Below are positions 8,004 through 17,970 of a stretch of DNA of 38,781 nucleotides, one piece after another. Location: assembly GCF_016862575.1 (NCBI RefSeq), contig NZ_BONF01000022.1, positions 1-38,781 of the forward strand. Reading direction: 5' to 3'. Under the pieces are notes generated by a model. That model saw nothing but the letters and a program-made list of their open reading frames with translations, searched no databases and was not told where the DNA came from. Both the position numbers and the translations under genes were made by a program. Within the stretch, counting starts at the first letter, position 1, and each line of letters opens with the position of its first letter. Source of the stretch: Catellatospora bangladeshensis. GTDB lineage: Bacteria > Actinomycetota > Actinomycetes > Mycobacteriales > Micromonosporaceae.

Positions 8004-9338
8004 TCAGGCGACGGCCGGGGACGTGCCGGTGCGCCGGTCGTCGAGTGTCCGGGGGCTAGACCATTGGCCGCTGCCATATCGCGACCAGACCAGATGGCTG
8101 TCCCCGGCCTCGCGCCACACCATGAACAAGGAGCCCTTACGGCTGTTCAACGCGGGCACCAGGCCGGTGGCGGCACCGTGCGGGAACACCTCCTGCGCCG
8201 ACCATGCCGAGCCGTCGAACACCGACCAGAAGACGTTGTCCTCCACCGCGCCCTTCCAGACCATGACCAGCCTGGAACCGTCGCTGCCCAGGGCGGGGCC
8301 GGTGGTCGTCCAGCGGTCCGGCAGCTGTTCCGGCGACGACCACGACGACCCGCTCAGCGCCGACCAGTACGTGCCGCCGTCGGCGGCTTCCAGCCACGCC
8401 ATGTACAGCTTCCCGGCGGCGCTGCCCAGCGCCGGGCTGCCCGCGGTGGCCCGCCCGCCGGCACTGCGCTGATCGCTCCAGCGGGAGCCGTCGAACGTCG
8501 ACCAGTAGATGCCGGTGTCGCCGTCGACGCCGCGCCACGCCATGACCAGCCGGCTGCCGGACACACCCAGAGCCGGTGAGGTCTCGGTGCGCCGGTCGTC
8601 GAGCCTGCGCGGTGACGTCCACCCGTCGCCGTCGTAGGCCGACCAGAAGATGTGGCTGTCGCCGGGTTCGCGCCACGCCATGTAGACCTTGCCGCCGCTG
8701 GCGGCCAGCGCCGGGCTGGTGCGGGTGCTGCGGTCGGAGAAGGCCCGCTGCTCACTCCAGCGCCCGCCGGTGTACGTCGACCACCACAGGCTCGTCTCGT
8801 CGTCGACACCCTTCCACACCATGGTGGCCGGGGCGGCACCGGAAGCGCCGCGCTCGGCGCTGGGCGAGGCCGTCGGCCGGGCCACGGTCGCCGAGGGTGA
8901 CCCGGCCGCCGACGCGCTCGCCGTCGCGAGCATTGTCGGTGGCATGGATCCGCCGGAGTGAGGTGACGCGCCGCCCGCGGGCCGGAACTGGAGCAGCACA
9001 CTCACCAGCGCGACGAGCAGGGCCAGTGACGCGGTGAGCATCGGCACACGGCTGCGCTTGTCCGCCGCAGGCGGTGTCGACGGCGGCAGCGGCTGTCCGG
9101 GCGCCGGTTCGGGTCTGGATGTGGATGCAGGTGCCGGGGCTGGGCTGCTCAGCGCTGCGCCGGCCACCAGCTGCCACGCGGCGACGACGCCGGTCATGAC
9201 AGCTCCCAGCAGCACGAACGGGCGCAGCTTCGCTTCGACGGTCGTCGTCACCAGCGCCTGTATCGCTGTCGAGACAGCGACCACCACGCCGAGCCCGATG
9301 ACGGTAACGGCCCTAGCACGAGGAGTCACAGCGACCAT
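8004..9338 (-). CDS. Membrane-anchored protein with six beta-propeller-like repeats
   Basis: 444 aa if started at the ATG at 9338 (MVAVTPRARAVTVIGLG), which directly precedes the first hydrophobic helix; the longer frame upstream is unlikely coding. Three hydrophobic segments (about 10-30, 38-62, 95-115) are split by a Pro/Ala/Ser linker. A second low-complexity Ala/Ser/Pro stretch follows, then six repeats of about 46-50 aa with the pattern PAL.asGgklyMaWr..gDs.iyWS.yDG.rWs.pr.l.dr.t. This spacing and the W-S-x-x-D/G-x-W motif match sialidase/tectonin-like propeller blades, so the domain is probably a closed six-bladed propeller on the outer face of the membrane. No catalytic residues of sialidases can be picked out; a binding or sensing role is likely. 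It is convergent with the cassette ending at 7961. Confidence 0.75.
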   Translation of the reverse strand: MVAVTPRARAVTVIGLGVVVAVSTAIQALVTTTVEAKLRPFVLLGAVMTGVVAAWQLVAGAALSSPAPAPASTSRPEPAPGQPLPPSTPPAADKRSRVPMLTASLALLVALVSVLLQFRPAGGASPHSGGSMPPTMLATASASAAGSPSATVARPTASPSAERGASGAAPATMVWKGVDDETSLWWSTYTGGRWSEQRAFSDRSTRTSPALAASGGKVYMAWREPGDSHIFWSAYDGDGWTSPRRLDDRRTETSPALGVSGSRLVMAWRGVDGDTGIYWSTFDGSRWSDQRSAGGRATAGSPALGSAAGKLYMAWLEAADGGTYWSALSGSSWSSPEQLPDRWTTTGPALGSDGSRLVMVWKGAVEDNVFWSVFDGSAWSAQEVFPHGAATGLVPALNSRKGSLFMVWREAGDSHLVWSRYGSGQWSSPRTLDDRRTGTSPAVA

Positions 9339-9609
9339 TATTGATAGGCATGCCAAGGGTCGGCATCGACGATCAGCTCGATCACGCCGACTGTCGTCGT
9401 GAATGGACTGAACCTGTCGTTTCGGTTCATCGGATCTGCGAGGCCGACTTACCGACGCCGCCATGAGCACAGCGAGATCTGCGGGCGCGCACTCCGTGGC
9501 CATGCCAGGCCGCTCAGCCCCGGTCCGGTAAGGCGGGTCGGTGCGGCCCTCCGCCCAGTCAACAGCAGGAGCTGATCGATACGCCAGCCACTTCCGAATA
9601 CCATGCTTC

Positions 9610-9831
9610 GTGGCCTATTTCGCGGACCTGACGCCCTACGCGTATGCGCCTGCCGAGCCGGGCGTGATGTTCGCCGCGCCGACGCTGGTCTGGCATTACG
9701 TCACCGCGCATGGCTACGTGCCGCCGGCACGGTTCGTCGAGGCGGTGCGGCGCTACGACGCCGGTTGGGCCAACGAGCCGAGCCCTTGGATCCCGGCCGA
9801 CGCGGAGCGCGACGTCTGGAGGCGCGGCTAG
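9610..9831 (+). CDS. Small conserved-looking protein of unknown function
   Basis: 73 aa from a GTG at 9610 (M-A-YFADLTPYAYAPAEPGV); an upstream in-frame GTG at 9541 would give 96 aa. The shorter form is preferred because small actinobacterial proteins of this type, as I remember them, begin near the YF.DL.PY.Y motif. A weak AAGGCGG precedes 9541, so the choice is open. The sequence is rich in Trp, Tyr and Pro, with WHYVTAHGYVPPARFVEAVRRYD suggesting a small alpha/beta protein, and no signal peptide or membrane segment. No function is known to me. It stands alone between a leftward gene start at 9338 and the leftward csn-like operon ending at 9924. Confidence 0.55.
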   Translation: MAYFADLTPYAYAPAEPGVMFAAPTLVWHYVTAHGYVPPARFVEAVRRYDAGWANEPSPWIPADAERDVWRRG

Positions 9832-9865
9832 GTTCACCCGCCGGCGTCGCTGCCCGTTGAAGCAA

Positions 9866-9902
9866 GTGTGCCGGAGCCTGCCATGGACGCGCCCCGGCAC
9901 AC
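9866..9902 (-). terminator. Possible terminator of the csn-like operon
   Basis: GTGTGCCGG (9866-9874) is exactly inverted as CCGGCACAC (9894-9902) across a 19-base loop, 22 bp beyond the stop of the last operon gene. The loop is long, so the call is tentative. It also sits between convergent genes. Confidence 0.4.
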
Positions 9903-9923
9903 CGCCCCTGGGAAACGGGAGCG

Positions 9924-10895
9924 TCAAATGTGCGCCCGCAGCGCGGCTTTGGCGTGCGCGCTCGCGCCCAGCGCGTCGAGCCCGGCCAGGGCCGCACCGG
10001 TGACGGGCGGCTGGGCCAGGACGGTCACCTCCGCGCGGGGCAGCGCCGTGGCCACACCGTCCAGGATCGCCTGGTGCAGCAGCGGATGCCGAGCGGTCAG
10101 CACACCACCGCCGAGCACCAGCGCCAGCGGCTCGTCACGCATGGCCAGCCGGTCGGCGGCGACCGCGGCCAGCGCCACCACCTCGCCGGCCTGCTTGGCG
10201 ACCAGCCGCCGGGCCACCGAGTCCCCGTCGGCCGCGACCGCGAACAGCACCGGGGTCAGCTCGCTGATCCGCCCCGGGTCGATCTCCCGCAGGTGTACGG
10301 CGACGCCCAGTTCCTCCACGGACCCGGCCCCGAAGTGGTCGACCACCGCCCCGGTCAGCTTCGTCACCGGGCCGCGCCCGTCCTCGCCGCGCGCGGCGTG
10401 CCACAGCGTGAGCTCGGCCAGATGGTGACCGCCGCCCCAGTCCCCGGTGATCATGCCCAGTGCCGGGAAGCGCGCGGTCCGCCCGTCGGCGTCACGGCCC
10501 ACGCAGTTGATGCCCGCCCCGCACACCACCGCGATCGACCGCGCCGCGTCGGTGCCCGCCCGCATGAGGGCGAAGGTGTCGTTGTCGACCCGGTTGTCAC
10601 GGGCCCACCCCGCCACGGTCACGGCCTCGGTCAGGATCCGCACCTCGGCGGGCAGGTCGGCTCCGGCGAGGTACACCTCGGCCCGGTCCAGCGGCGCGCT
10701 CGCGTCGAGCCCCGCCTGGGCGACGGCCTGCCCGATGAGCGTGCCGAGCAGCTCGATCGTGCCGGGCACGCCGATGAGGTGCGGTGAGGACGCCGGTCCA
10801 CGCGCCCGCCCGAGGACCGCTCCGGCGTCGGTGGCGACGATGACGTCGGTCTTGGAGTTGCCGCCGTCGACGGCGACCAGGTATCGCGCGTTCAT
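9924..10895 (-). CDS. csnK: BadF/BadG/BcrA/BcrD-type ATPase, amino-sugar kinase-like (CsnK-like)
   Basis: 323 aa, ATG at 10895 overlapping the upstream GH4 stop by 4 bp. The actin/HSP70-like ATPase fold is visible: phosphate-1 motif VAVDGGNSKTDV (7-18), a connecting GAGINCVGRD region, phosphate-2-like GMITGDWGGGHHL, and the adenosine motif LVLGGGVL near residue 270. N-acetylglucosamine and glucosamine kinases of this superfamily phosphorylate the C6 hydroxyl with ATP. In the csn context the substrate is most likely glucosamine or a related hexose released inside the cell by the upstream glycosidase. It is the last gene of a five-gene operon in the same order as the Streptomyces csn operon (binding protein, permease, permease, GH4, kinase). 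Substrate is inferred from context only. Confidence 0.8.
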   Translation of the reverse strand: MNARYLVAVDGGNSKTDVIVATDAGAVLGRARGPASSPHLIGVPGTIELLGTLIGQAVAQAGLDASAPLDRAEVYLAGADLPAEVRILTEAVTVAGWARDNRVDNDTFALMRAGTDAARSIAVVCGAGINCVGRDADGRTARFPALGMITGDWGGGHHLAELTLWHAARGEDGRGPVTKLTGAVVDHFGAGSVEELGVAVHLREIDPGRISELTPVLFAVAADGDSVARRLVAKQAGEVVALAAVAADRLAMRDEPLALVLGGGVLTARHPLLHQAILDGVATALPRAEVTVLAQPPVTGAALAGLDALGASAHAKAALRAHI

Positions 10896-12145
10896 GCCGC
10901 CCACCCGAGGTGCGCGGTGTTCTCGGCGAGCAGCCGGCCGGTCAGGCCCTGCGCCAGGTCGTGCTGGCCGACCAGCGGGTGGGCGAGCAGCGCCTGGTAG
11001 ACGCGCTCGCGTCCGCCGTGGACCGCGGCCTGGACGGCTAATTCCTCGTACCCGCTGACGTGCGCCATCAACCCGGAGAGGTGCGGGCCGACGGGGCGGA
11101 CCGGCAGCGGGGCCGCGCCGTCCTCGTCCACCCGGCAGCTGACCTCGATGACGGCCTCGTCGGGCAGGAACGGCAGGGTGCCGTCGTTGCGTACGTTGAC
11201 GGCGTGCACGGCGCCGTCGCCGCGGCGCAGCGACCCGATGAGCCCGACGGCGGCCTCGGAGTAGTACGCGCCGCCGCGCTGGGCGAGCAGCTCGGGTTTG
11301 GTGTCGAGGTTCGGGTCGGCGTACAGCTCCAGCAGCGTGCGCTCCATATCGGCGACCTGCTGTCCCCGGCTGGGTGTGCCGCGCTGCTCGGCGACCACGC
11401 GGTCGTGGCTGTAGAAGTAGCGCAGGTAGTAGGACGGCACGCACTCCAGCCCGCTGAGGATCTCCGGCGGCAGCCCGACGTGGTCGGCGAGCGTGTCGAG
11501 GTGCCGGTCGAGCAGCTCGGGCAGCCGGTCCGCGCCGCCGACGAGGACGCCGCGCTCCCAGGTGAGGTGGTTGAGCCCGACGTGGTCGAGGGTGACCTGC
11601 TCGGGGGCGACGTCGAGCAGCGCGGCGAACCGGCGCTGGAACCCGATGGCGACGTTGCACAGCCCGACGGCGCGGTGGCCGTCGTCGAGCAGGGCCCGGG
11701 TGAGCAGGCCGGTCGGGTTGGTGAAGTTGACGATCCAGGCGCCCGGTGCGGCCCGCAGCCGGGCGCGGCGGGCGACGTCGAGCACCACGGGGATGGTCCG
11801 CAGCGCCTTGGCGAGGCCGCCCGCGCCGGTGGTCTCCTGGCCGACGCAGCCGCAGTCCAGCGGGAACGTCTCGTCGCTGATCCGGGCGGACTGCCCGCCG
11901 ACGCGCAGCTGGATGATGACGGCGTCGGCGTCGGTGAGCCCGGCGTCGAGGTCGCTGGTCCAGGTGACGCGGCCGGGGTGGCCGTGGCGTCGCATGATCC
12001 GCGCGGCGAGCCGGCCGATGACGTCCAGCCGTTCGGCGGCGGGGTCGATCAGGGTGAGTTCGTTGATGTCGGCGTCGAGGCGGGCGAACCCGTCGATCAG
12101 CTCGGGGGTGTAGGTCGACCCTCCGCCGACCACTGCGATCTTCAT
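10892..12145 (-). CDS. csnH: GH4-family NAD- and metal-dependent glycosidase (CsnH-like)
   Basis: 417 aa, ATG at 12145. It begins with the Rossmann motif MKIAVVGGGSTYTPEL typical of GH4 (6-phospho-beta-glucosidase/alpha-galactosidase family). It also has IVNFTNPTG (138-146), the metal-binding Cys163 in GLCNVAIGFQ and His193 in GLNHLTW. GH4 enzymes cleave glycosides by NAD-mediated oxidation at C3 and elimination, needing Mn2+ or a similar metal and usually a reducing environment. They often act on 6-phosphorylated substrates. Here the importer is an ABC system, so the incoming sugar is unphosphorylated and the true substrate may be a free glucosamine or glucose oligomer. The 4-bp ATGA overlap with the kinase gene shows coupling. 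Cytoplasmic. Confidence 0.85.
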   Translation of the reverse strand: MKIAVVGGGSTYTPELIDGFARLDADINELTLIDPAAERLDVIGRLAARIMRRHGHPGRVTWTSDLDAGLTDADAVIIQLRVGGQSARISDETFPLDCGCVGQETTGAGGLAKALRTIPVVLDVARRARLRAAPGAWIVNFTNPTGLLTRALLDDGHRAVGLCNVAIGFQRRFAALLDVAPEQVTLDHVGLNHLTWERGVLVGGADRLPELLDRHLDTLADHVGLPPEILSGLECVPSYYLRYFYSHDRVVAEQRGTPSRGQQVADMERTLLELYADPNLDTKPELLAQRGGAYYSEAAVGLIGSLRRGDGAVHAVNVRNDGTLPFLPDEAVIEVSCRVDEDGAAPLPVRPVGPHLSGLMAHVSGYEELAVQAAVHGGRERVYQALLAHPLVGQHDLAQGLTGRLLAENTAHLGWAA

Positions 12146-12153
12146 GTGCGGTT

Positions 12154-12996
12154 TCAACCTTTCACGCCGGTCAGCGTGACACCCTGCACGAACGCCTTCT
12201 GGGCGAGGAAGAACAGGACGATGACCGGGACCATGGTGAGCAGGGTCGCCGCGCTGACGAGATGCCACTCGACGTGGTGCAGCGACCGGAATGAGGCGAG
12301 CCCCAGCGAGATGGTCCAGTTCTCCTGGTTCTCGCTGGTGTAGAGGAACGGGCCGTAGTAGTCGTTCCAGGCGTAGAAGAACTGGAACATGGCCGCGGCG
12401 GCGATGCCGGGCCTGGCCATGGGCAGGATGACGCGCAGCAGCGTGCCCCATTCGCCGCAGCCGTCGATGCGGGCGGCGTCGAGGTAGTCGTCGGGGATGG
12501 TGACGAGGAACTGGCGCAGCAGGAAGATGGAGAACGCGTCACCGGCGAGCATCGGCAGGATGAGCGGCCACAGGGTGCCGGTCAGCCCGGTGTTGGCCCA
12601 CATCATGTAGAGCGGCACGGTGGTGACCTGCGCGGGCAGCATCATCATGCAGATGATCAGGATCATCGTCAGGTTGCGTCCCCGCCACCGGAGCTTGGCC
12701 AGGGCGTACGCGGCGGGCACGCTCGCCAGCAGCATGAACCCGGTGGCCAGGATCGCGTAGAGGAACGTGTTGCCGATGAACCGCAGCAGCGGGGTGCGCC
12801 GGAACGCCTCGACGTAGTTCTCCGGGTGCCAGCTGTGCGGCCACAGGTCGGCCGTCAGCGTCTGGTCGCTGGTCATCATCGAGGTGAGCAGCAGGAACAC
12901 GATCGGGGCGAGGAACATGATGGCCAGGGCGAGGCCGATGGCGTGCCGGGCGACGAACAGCAGGAAGCCGCCGCGGCGGGCCTGGGGTGTGGTCAT
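12154..12996 (-). CDS. csnG: Carbohydrate ABC transporter permease, MalG type (CsnG-like)
   Basis: 280 aa, ATG at 12996, overlapping the stop of the preceding permease by 4 bp. Six hydrophobic helices are visible, starting with ARHAIGLALAIMFLAPIVFLLL, plus the cytoplasmic EAA loop DYLDAARIDGCGEWGTLLRVILP that contacts the ATPase subunit. The end, FVQGVTLTGVKG, is the canonical MalG-family C-terminus. No ATP-binding subunit is encoded here, as is usual for actinobacterial sugar transporters that share the MsiK ATPase. It forms the membrane channel with the next permease for the sugar bound by the lipoprotein. Confidence 0.9.
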   Translation of the reverse strand: MTTPQARRGGFLLFVARHAIGLALAIMFLAPIVFLLLTSMMTSDQTLTADLWPHSWHPENYVEAFRRTPLLRFIGNTFLYAILATGFMLLASVPAAYALAKLRWRGRNLTMILIICMMMLPAQVTTVPLYMMWANTGLTGTLWPLILPMLAGDAFSIFLLRQFLVTIPDDYLDAARIDGCGEWGTLLRVILPMARPGIAAAAMFQFFYAWNDYYGPFLYTSENQENWTISLGLASFRSLHHVEWHLVSAATLLTMVPVIVLFFLAQKAFVQGVTLTGVKG

Positions 12997-13955
12997 GAGC
13001 CGCTCCCGGTGAAGGCTTTGAACCGGCGCAGCAGCACGATCGTGGCGGTCATGGAGACCACGAACAGGATCACCGCCATGACGTTCGCGGCGCCGAACAG
13101 GTTGTTGCCGAACCCGATGGAGTACAGCCGCATGGGGTAGGTCAGCGTCGCGTTCTCGGGGTAGCCGAAGGTCCCGGCGATGCCGCTGCCGGAGGTGACC
13201 TGGCCGGAGGCGACGCTGCCGGCGACCGCGGCCTGGGTGAAGTAGTTGAGCGTGCCGATGATCCCGGTGATGACGGCGAACAGCAGCACGGGCGAGATGG
13301 TGGGCAGGGTGACGTAGCGGAACTGGTGGCGGCGGGACGCGCCGTCCAGCGACGCGGCCTCGTACAGCTCCTTGGGCACGTCGAGCAGCGCCGCCATGAA
13401 AATGATCATCAGGTCGCCGACGCCCCACAGCGCGAGCAGCGTGAGTGACGTCTTGGCCCAGTCGGGGTCGTTGAACCAGCCCGGCCCCTCGATGCCGAAC
13501 TGTGCCAGCAGCGTGTTGACCGGCCCCGTGCCCGGCTTGAGCAGCAGCACGAACGCGATCGTTGCGGTGACCGGCGGCGCGAGCGCGGGCAGGTAGTACA
13601 GCGTGCGGTAGGTGCTGCGGGAGCGCTTCATCGCGTTGAGCAGCATCGCGGTGAGCAGCGCGCCGACGGTCCGGGCGGGCACCATCAGCACGACGAAGAC
13701 CAGCGTGTTCTTCGCCGCGACGCGCACGGTCGGGTCGTCGAACAACACGTACTGCCAGAAGTCCAGGCCCACCCAGACCGGCGGGTTGAACATGTCGAAG
13801 CGGGTGAACGAGAAGTAGATCGCCGCGAGCAGCGGGTAGATCAGGAAGACGGCGATGCCGATCAGCGCGGGCCCGATGAAGGTGAGGACCACGAGGGGGC
13901 GGCGCGGGGAGCGCCGGACGGCGCCGGCGCTCCCCTGGCTGGCGATGGCGGCCAC
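12993..13955 (-). CDS. csnF: Carbohydrate ABC transporter permease, MalF type (CsnF-like)
   Basis: 320 aa from a GTG at 13955, two bases after the stop of the binding-protein gene; no better start exists upstream. A short Ser/Arg-rich N-terminus leads into six membrane segments (first: LVVLTFIGPALIGIAVFLIYPLLAAIYFSF). The EAA loop is LYEAASLDGASRRHQFRYVTLP. An unusually Gly/Ser-rich external loop (QAAVAGSVASGQVTSGSGIAG) lies before the final helices; such loops occur in other MalF-like permeases. It pairs with the MalG-type permease encoded downstream. Confidence 0.9.
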   Translation of the reverse strand: MAAIASQGSAGAVRRSPRRPLVVLTFIGPALIGIAVFLIYPLLAAIYFSFTRFDMFNPPVWVGLDFWQYVLFDDPTVRVAAKNTLVFVVLMVPARTVGALLTAMLLNAMKRSRSTYRTLYYLPALAPPVTATIAFVLLLKPGTGPVNTLLAQFGIEGPGWFNDPDWAKTSLTLLALWGVGDLMIIFMAALLDVPKELYEAASLDGASRRHQFRYVTLPTISPVLLFAVITGIIGTLNYFTQAAVAGSVASGQVTSGSGIAGTFGYPENATLTYPMRLYSIGFGNNLFGAANVMAVILFVVSMTATIVLLRRFKAFTGSGS

Positions 13956-13957
13956 GG

Positions 13958-15283
13958 TCAGCCCGCCAGCTCGATCATCTTGTTGACCCGGGTGTCGACG
14001 TCGGCCAGACCTGCGGCGAGGTCCTTCTTGGACCCGGACTGCCAGGCCATCAGGAACTCCGACAGGGTGTCCTGGTAGCCGGGGCCGATCGCGCTCGGCG
14101 GGGTCGTGCCCGAGTTCGGGTTGGCGAAGATGTCCAGGAACACCTGGAACGCCGGGTCGACGTGCAGCTGCGGCGAGGTGAGCGCCGCGGTGGTGGTGGG
14201 CACGTTGCGGATGCCGTTGGACAGCTCGACGATGCTGTCGGTCTCGGTGGTCAGGAACTTGATCAGCGCCCAGGCCGCCTCGGGGTTGCGGGCGGTGCGC
14301 GATACGCCGATGACGTTGCCGGAGATGTAGCCGGCCCCGGCGTGGCTCGCGTAGAGCACCGGCAGCGGGGCGACGCCGAACTGGACCTCGGGCGCCTGGT
14401 CCTTCAGGAACGCCATGCGCCACTCGCCGTCGACGGCCATGGCGATCTTGCCCTTGTGGAAGGCGTTGTCGGCCGACCACTCGTCACCCAGCGAGGCGCG
14501 GAACTTCTCCAGCTTGTCGTAGCCGTACCAGTCGACGAGTTCCTTCTGCCAGGTGAGCAGCGCCTTCCACGCAGGGTCGGCGCCGATGGCGGAGGTGCCG
14601 TCGGCGTTGAGCCACTTCGCCCCGGCCATGGGCGCGAAGTGCGACGGCGAGTTCTCGTAGAAGCCGAACAGCGGCAGGAACCCGGCCCGCTCGATGGTGC
14701 CGTCGGGCTTGCGCTTGGTGAGCTTCTTGGCCATGTCGGACAGTTCGGCGAGCGTCTTCGGGGCCTCGGTCAGCCCGGCCTCGGCGAACATGGCCTTGTT
14801 GAAGTAGAAGCCGTACGCGTCGGCCAGGAACGGCATCGCGCACCGCTTGCCCCGGAACTCGGTGTAGGAGCGGGCGACCTCGGGGATGGCGGTCAGGTCG
14901 ACGCCGTCGCGCTGCAGGTAGGGGTTCAGGTCGACCCAGGCGCCGGCGGCGCAGAACTTGCCGACGATGTCGGTGGAGTAGCTGATGGCCACGTCCGGGC
15001 CGGTGCCGGCACCGATCGCCGTGGTCACCTTGGCGTCGTCCTGGCCGCCCTTGACGGTCAGGGTCACCTTCGGGTACTTGGCCTTGAACCTGGCCAGGGT
15101 GTCGTCGAGGGCCTTGGCCTCACGGTCGGTGAAGAAGTGCCACAGCTCCACCGTGCCGGTGGGCTCCACACCCGGTGTGGCGATGGGCTTGGGCGCCTCG
15201 GCCGGGGTGCACGCCGAGAACATCGTCAATGCCACGGCGACGCCGACCACCAGGGTCGTACGCCGTTTCAGGGCACGATGCAT
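13958..15283 (-). CDS. csnE: Sugar-binding lipoprotein of an ABC transporter (CsnE-like)
   Basis: 441 aa, ATG at 15283 preceded by AAAGGAG with good spacing. The N-terminus has a basic start, a hydrophobic core and the lipobox L-T-M-F-S-A-C (Cys25), so the mature protein is a membrane-tethered lipoprotein. The rest is a family 1 solute-binding protein: VELWHFFTDREAKALDD, FKAKYPKVTLTV, a hinge near GPDVAISYSTDIV, and the domain-closure region AMAVDGEWRMAFLKD. These proteins capture oligosaccharides outside the membrane for the permease pair. Gene order and the divergent GH8 enzyme suggest glucosamine oligomers or beta-glucan oligomers as ligand. It is the first gene of the operon, controlled by the operator-rich region just upstream. 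Confidence 0.9.
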   Translation of the reverse strand: MHRALKRRTTLVVGVAVALTMFSACTPAEAPKPIATPGVEPTGTVELWHFFTDREAKALDDTLARFKAKYPKVTLTVKGGQDDAKVTTAIGAGTGPDVAISYSTDIVGKFCAAGAWVDLNPYLQRDGVDLTAIPEVARSYTEFRGKRCAMPFLADAYGFYFNKAMFAEAGLTEAPKTLAELSDMAKKLTKRKPDGTIERAGFLPLFGFYENSPSHFAPMAGAKWLNADGTSAIGADPAWKALLTWQKELVDWYGYDKLEKFRASLGDEWSADNAFHKGKIAMAVDGEWRMAFLKDQAPEVQFGVAPLPVLYASHAGAGYISGNVIGVSRTARNPEAAWALIKFLTTETDSIVELSNGIRNVPTTTAALTSPQLHVDPAFQVFLDIFANPNSGTTPPSAIGPGYQDTLSEFLMAWQSGSKKDLAAGLADVDTRVNKMIELAG

Positions 15284-15320
15284 CGAGGGTCTCCTTTAAG
15301 GGGGCGGTGCGGGATCACGA

Positions 15321-15418
15321 ACGGTTAGGCAACCTGATTTACTAATGGCGGGAGATTAGAGCCGCCACGGGAGCCGCGTCAAGCGTCCCGGGAATTGTTA
15401 GGCAGGTTGCCTAACCGT
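15321..15418. promoter_or_regulatory. Shared divergent control region with ROK-type palindromic operators
   Basis: A perfect palindrome, GTTAGGCA-GGT-TGCCTAAC, occupies 15397-15415. A 16-bp segment, ACGGTTAGGCAACCTG (15321-15336), is an exact inverted copy of 15403-15418 and is followed by ATTTACTAA, making a second, imperfect site (TTAGTAAA... on the minus strand). A leftward promoter TTGACG (15377-15382) - 18 bp - TAATCT (15353-15358) places the transcription start at the edge of the second site, fitting repression. The palindrome lies next to a possible rightward promoter (TTGTGC 15420-15425, TAAGTT 15444-15449). The TTAGG...CCTAA spacing is like operators of the ROK repressor CsnR as I remember them. 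No ROK gene lies in the window. Confidence 0.75.
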
Positions 15419-15575
15419 CTTGTGCGGCGGGCATCGGCTGACGTAAGTTCCCAAAAAGCCCGGGGCCCTGGGCCGTCGCCCAGGCGTGCCAACGCCGCCA
15501 CGCCAGCTCGTATCGACAGCGAAACCGCAGGTCACGACCCATCCGGACCTGCCCCCCTCAACCAGGGAGTCCCGC

Positions 15576-17285
<1,710 letters not shown>

Positions 17286-17291
17286 CGCACC

Positions 17292-17327
17292 GCGAAGGGC
17301 CCCACGGCGATACGTGGGGCCCTTCGC
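17292..17327. terminator. Bidirectional hairpin terminator
   Basis: A perfect 14-bp stem (17292-17305 with 17314-17327) and 8-base loop lies 7 bp after the GH8 stop and 15 bp before the stop of the convergent secreted-protein gene, so it can serve both. Confidence 0.88.
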
Positions 17328-17341
17328 CCGCCGGGACGGAA

Positions 17342-17884
17342 TCAGGCGGCGGCCAGCGAGTGGCAGACGTTCTCCTGGCTGCCCACGGCGACGGCCATGG
17401 ACCGCACGCCGTCGAGGTCGAACGAGATGACGTGCAGCCCGTCGAGGATGTAGTAGCCGAGCGGGTACGCGTCGCCGGGACGGAAGCCGAACCCGGCCGG
17501 GCCGATGATGGTGTAGCGCAGCCAGCTGCCGTCCGGCCGGCGTTCGAGCACCCCCGAGCCGCCCGCGTCACGGCGCACCGACCGCCCGGAGCCGGCGTCG
17601 ACGAAGTCGACGGTCAGCGGCCCGGCGAACTCCTCCAGCCGGACCGCGCCGTCGGCGTAGCGCGCGGTGACCCGGGTCCGGATGTCCTGGGACACCACCA
17701 CGACCTGGAGCGGGAACGAGCAGTAGCGGCCCGCCGGGGCGGTCCACCCCTCCTGCACCCAGGGCCGCCACGGCTCCGGGTGGTAGCCGCGCCACTGCGC
17801 CGCGGCCGGTGCGGCCGGGCCGAGCAGGGCCGCGACCGCGACCAGCGGGACGAGCAACGCACGAACGATCACTCGCTTGGGCAC
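17342..17884 (-). CDS. Secreted protein of unknown function
   Basis: 180 aa, GTG start with AGGAG 6 nt upstream. Residues 1-29 form a signal peptide (KRVIVRALLVPLVAVAALLG, cleavage near AAA-QW). The mature part (about 150 aa) is beta-rich with two Cys (in GRYCSFPLQVVV and ENVCHSLAAA) that may form a disulfide. It contains a repeated Gly/Pro/Phe surface motif (IIGPAGFGFRPGDAYPLGYY). I know similar small exported actinobacterial proteins only as hypothetical. It faces the CGNR gene across an 86-bp gap with a nested palindrome, so the two may be co-regulated. Confidence 0.8.
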   Translation of the reverse strand: MPKRVIVRALLVPLVAVAALLGPAAPAAAQWRGYHPEPWRPWVQEGWTAPAGRYCSFPLQVVVVSQDIRTRVTARYADGAVRLEEFAGPLTVDFVDAGSGRSVRRDAGGSGVLERRPDGSWLRYTIIGPAGFGFRPGDAYPLGYYILDGLHVISFDLDGVRSMAVAVGSQENVCHSLAAA

Positions 17885-17893
17885 ATGTGTCTC

Positions 17894-17941
17894 CTAACCA
17901 CTTAGGACAGCAACACCGGTGTTCTAAGATTTAGTGGTTAG
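17894..17941. promoter_or_regulatory. Nested palindromic operator between divergent genes
   Basis: CTAACCACT (17894-17902) is exactly inverted as AGTGGTTAG (17933-17941). The 12-bp perfect palindrome AACACCGGTGTT (17912-17923) has the same centre (17917.5). Additional CTTAG/CTAAG elements (17901-17905, 17924-17928) give repeated TTAG half-sites. The element lies upstream of the secreted protein (start 17884) and just upstream of a -10-like TACTGT (17961-17966) of the leaderless-looking CGNR gene (17971). A dimeric or tetrameric regulator (TetR or MarR type) could bind here; none is encoded next door unless the CGNR protein itself binds. Confidence 0.65.
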
Positions 17942-17970
17942 CACCGCATCCGTCAAGGCATACTGTCGAC

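Noticed and set aside
8010-8900. Periodic about 145-bp repetition
   Set aside because: It corresponds to the propeller blades of the encoded protein, not to an intergenic repeat or mobile element.
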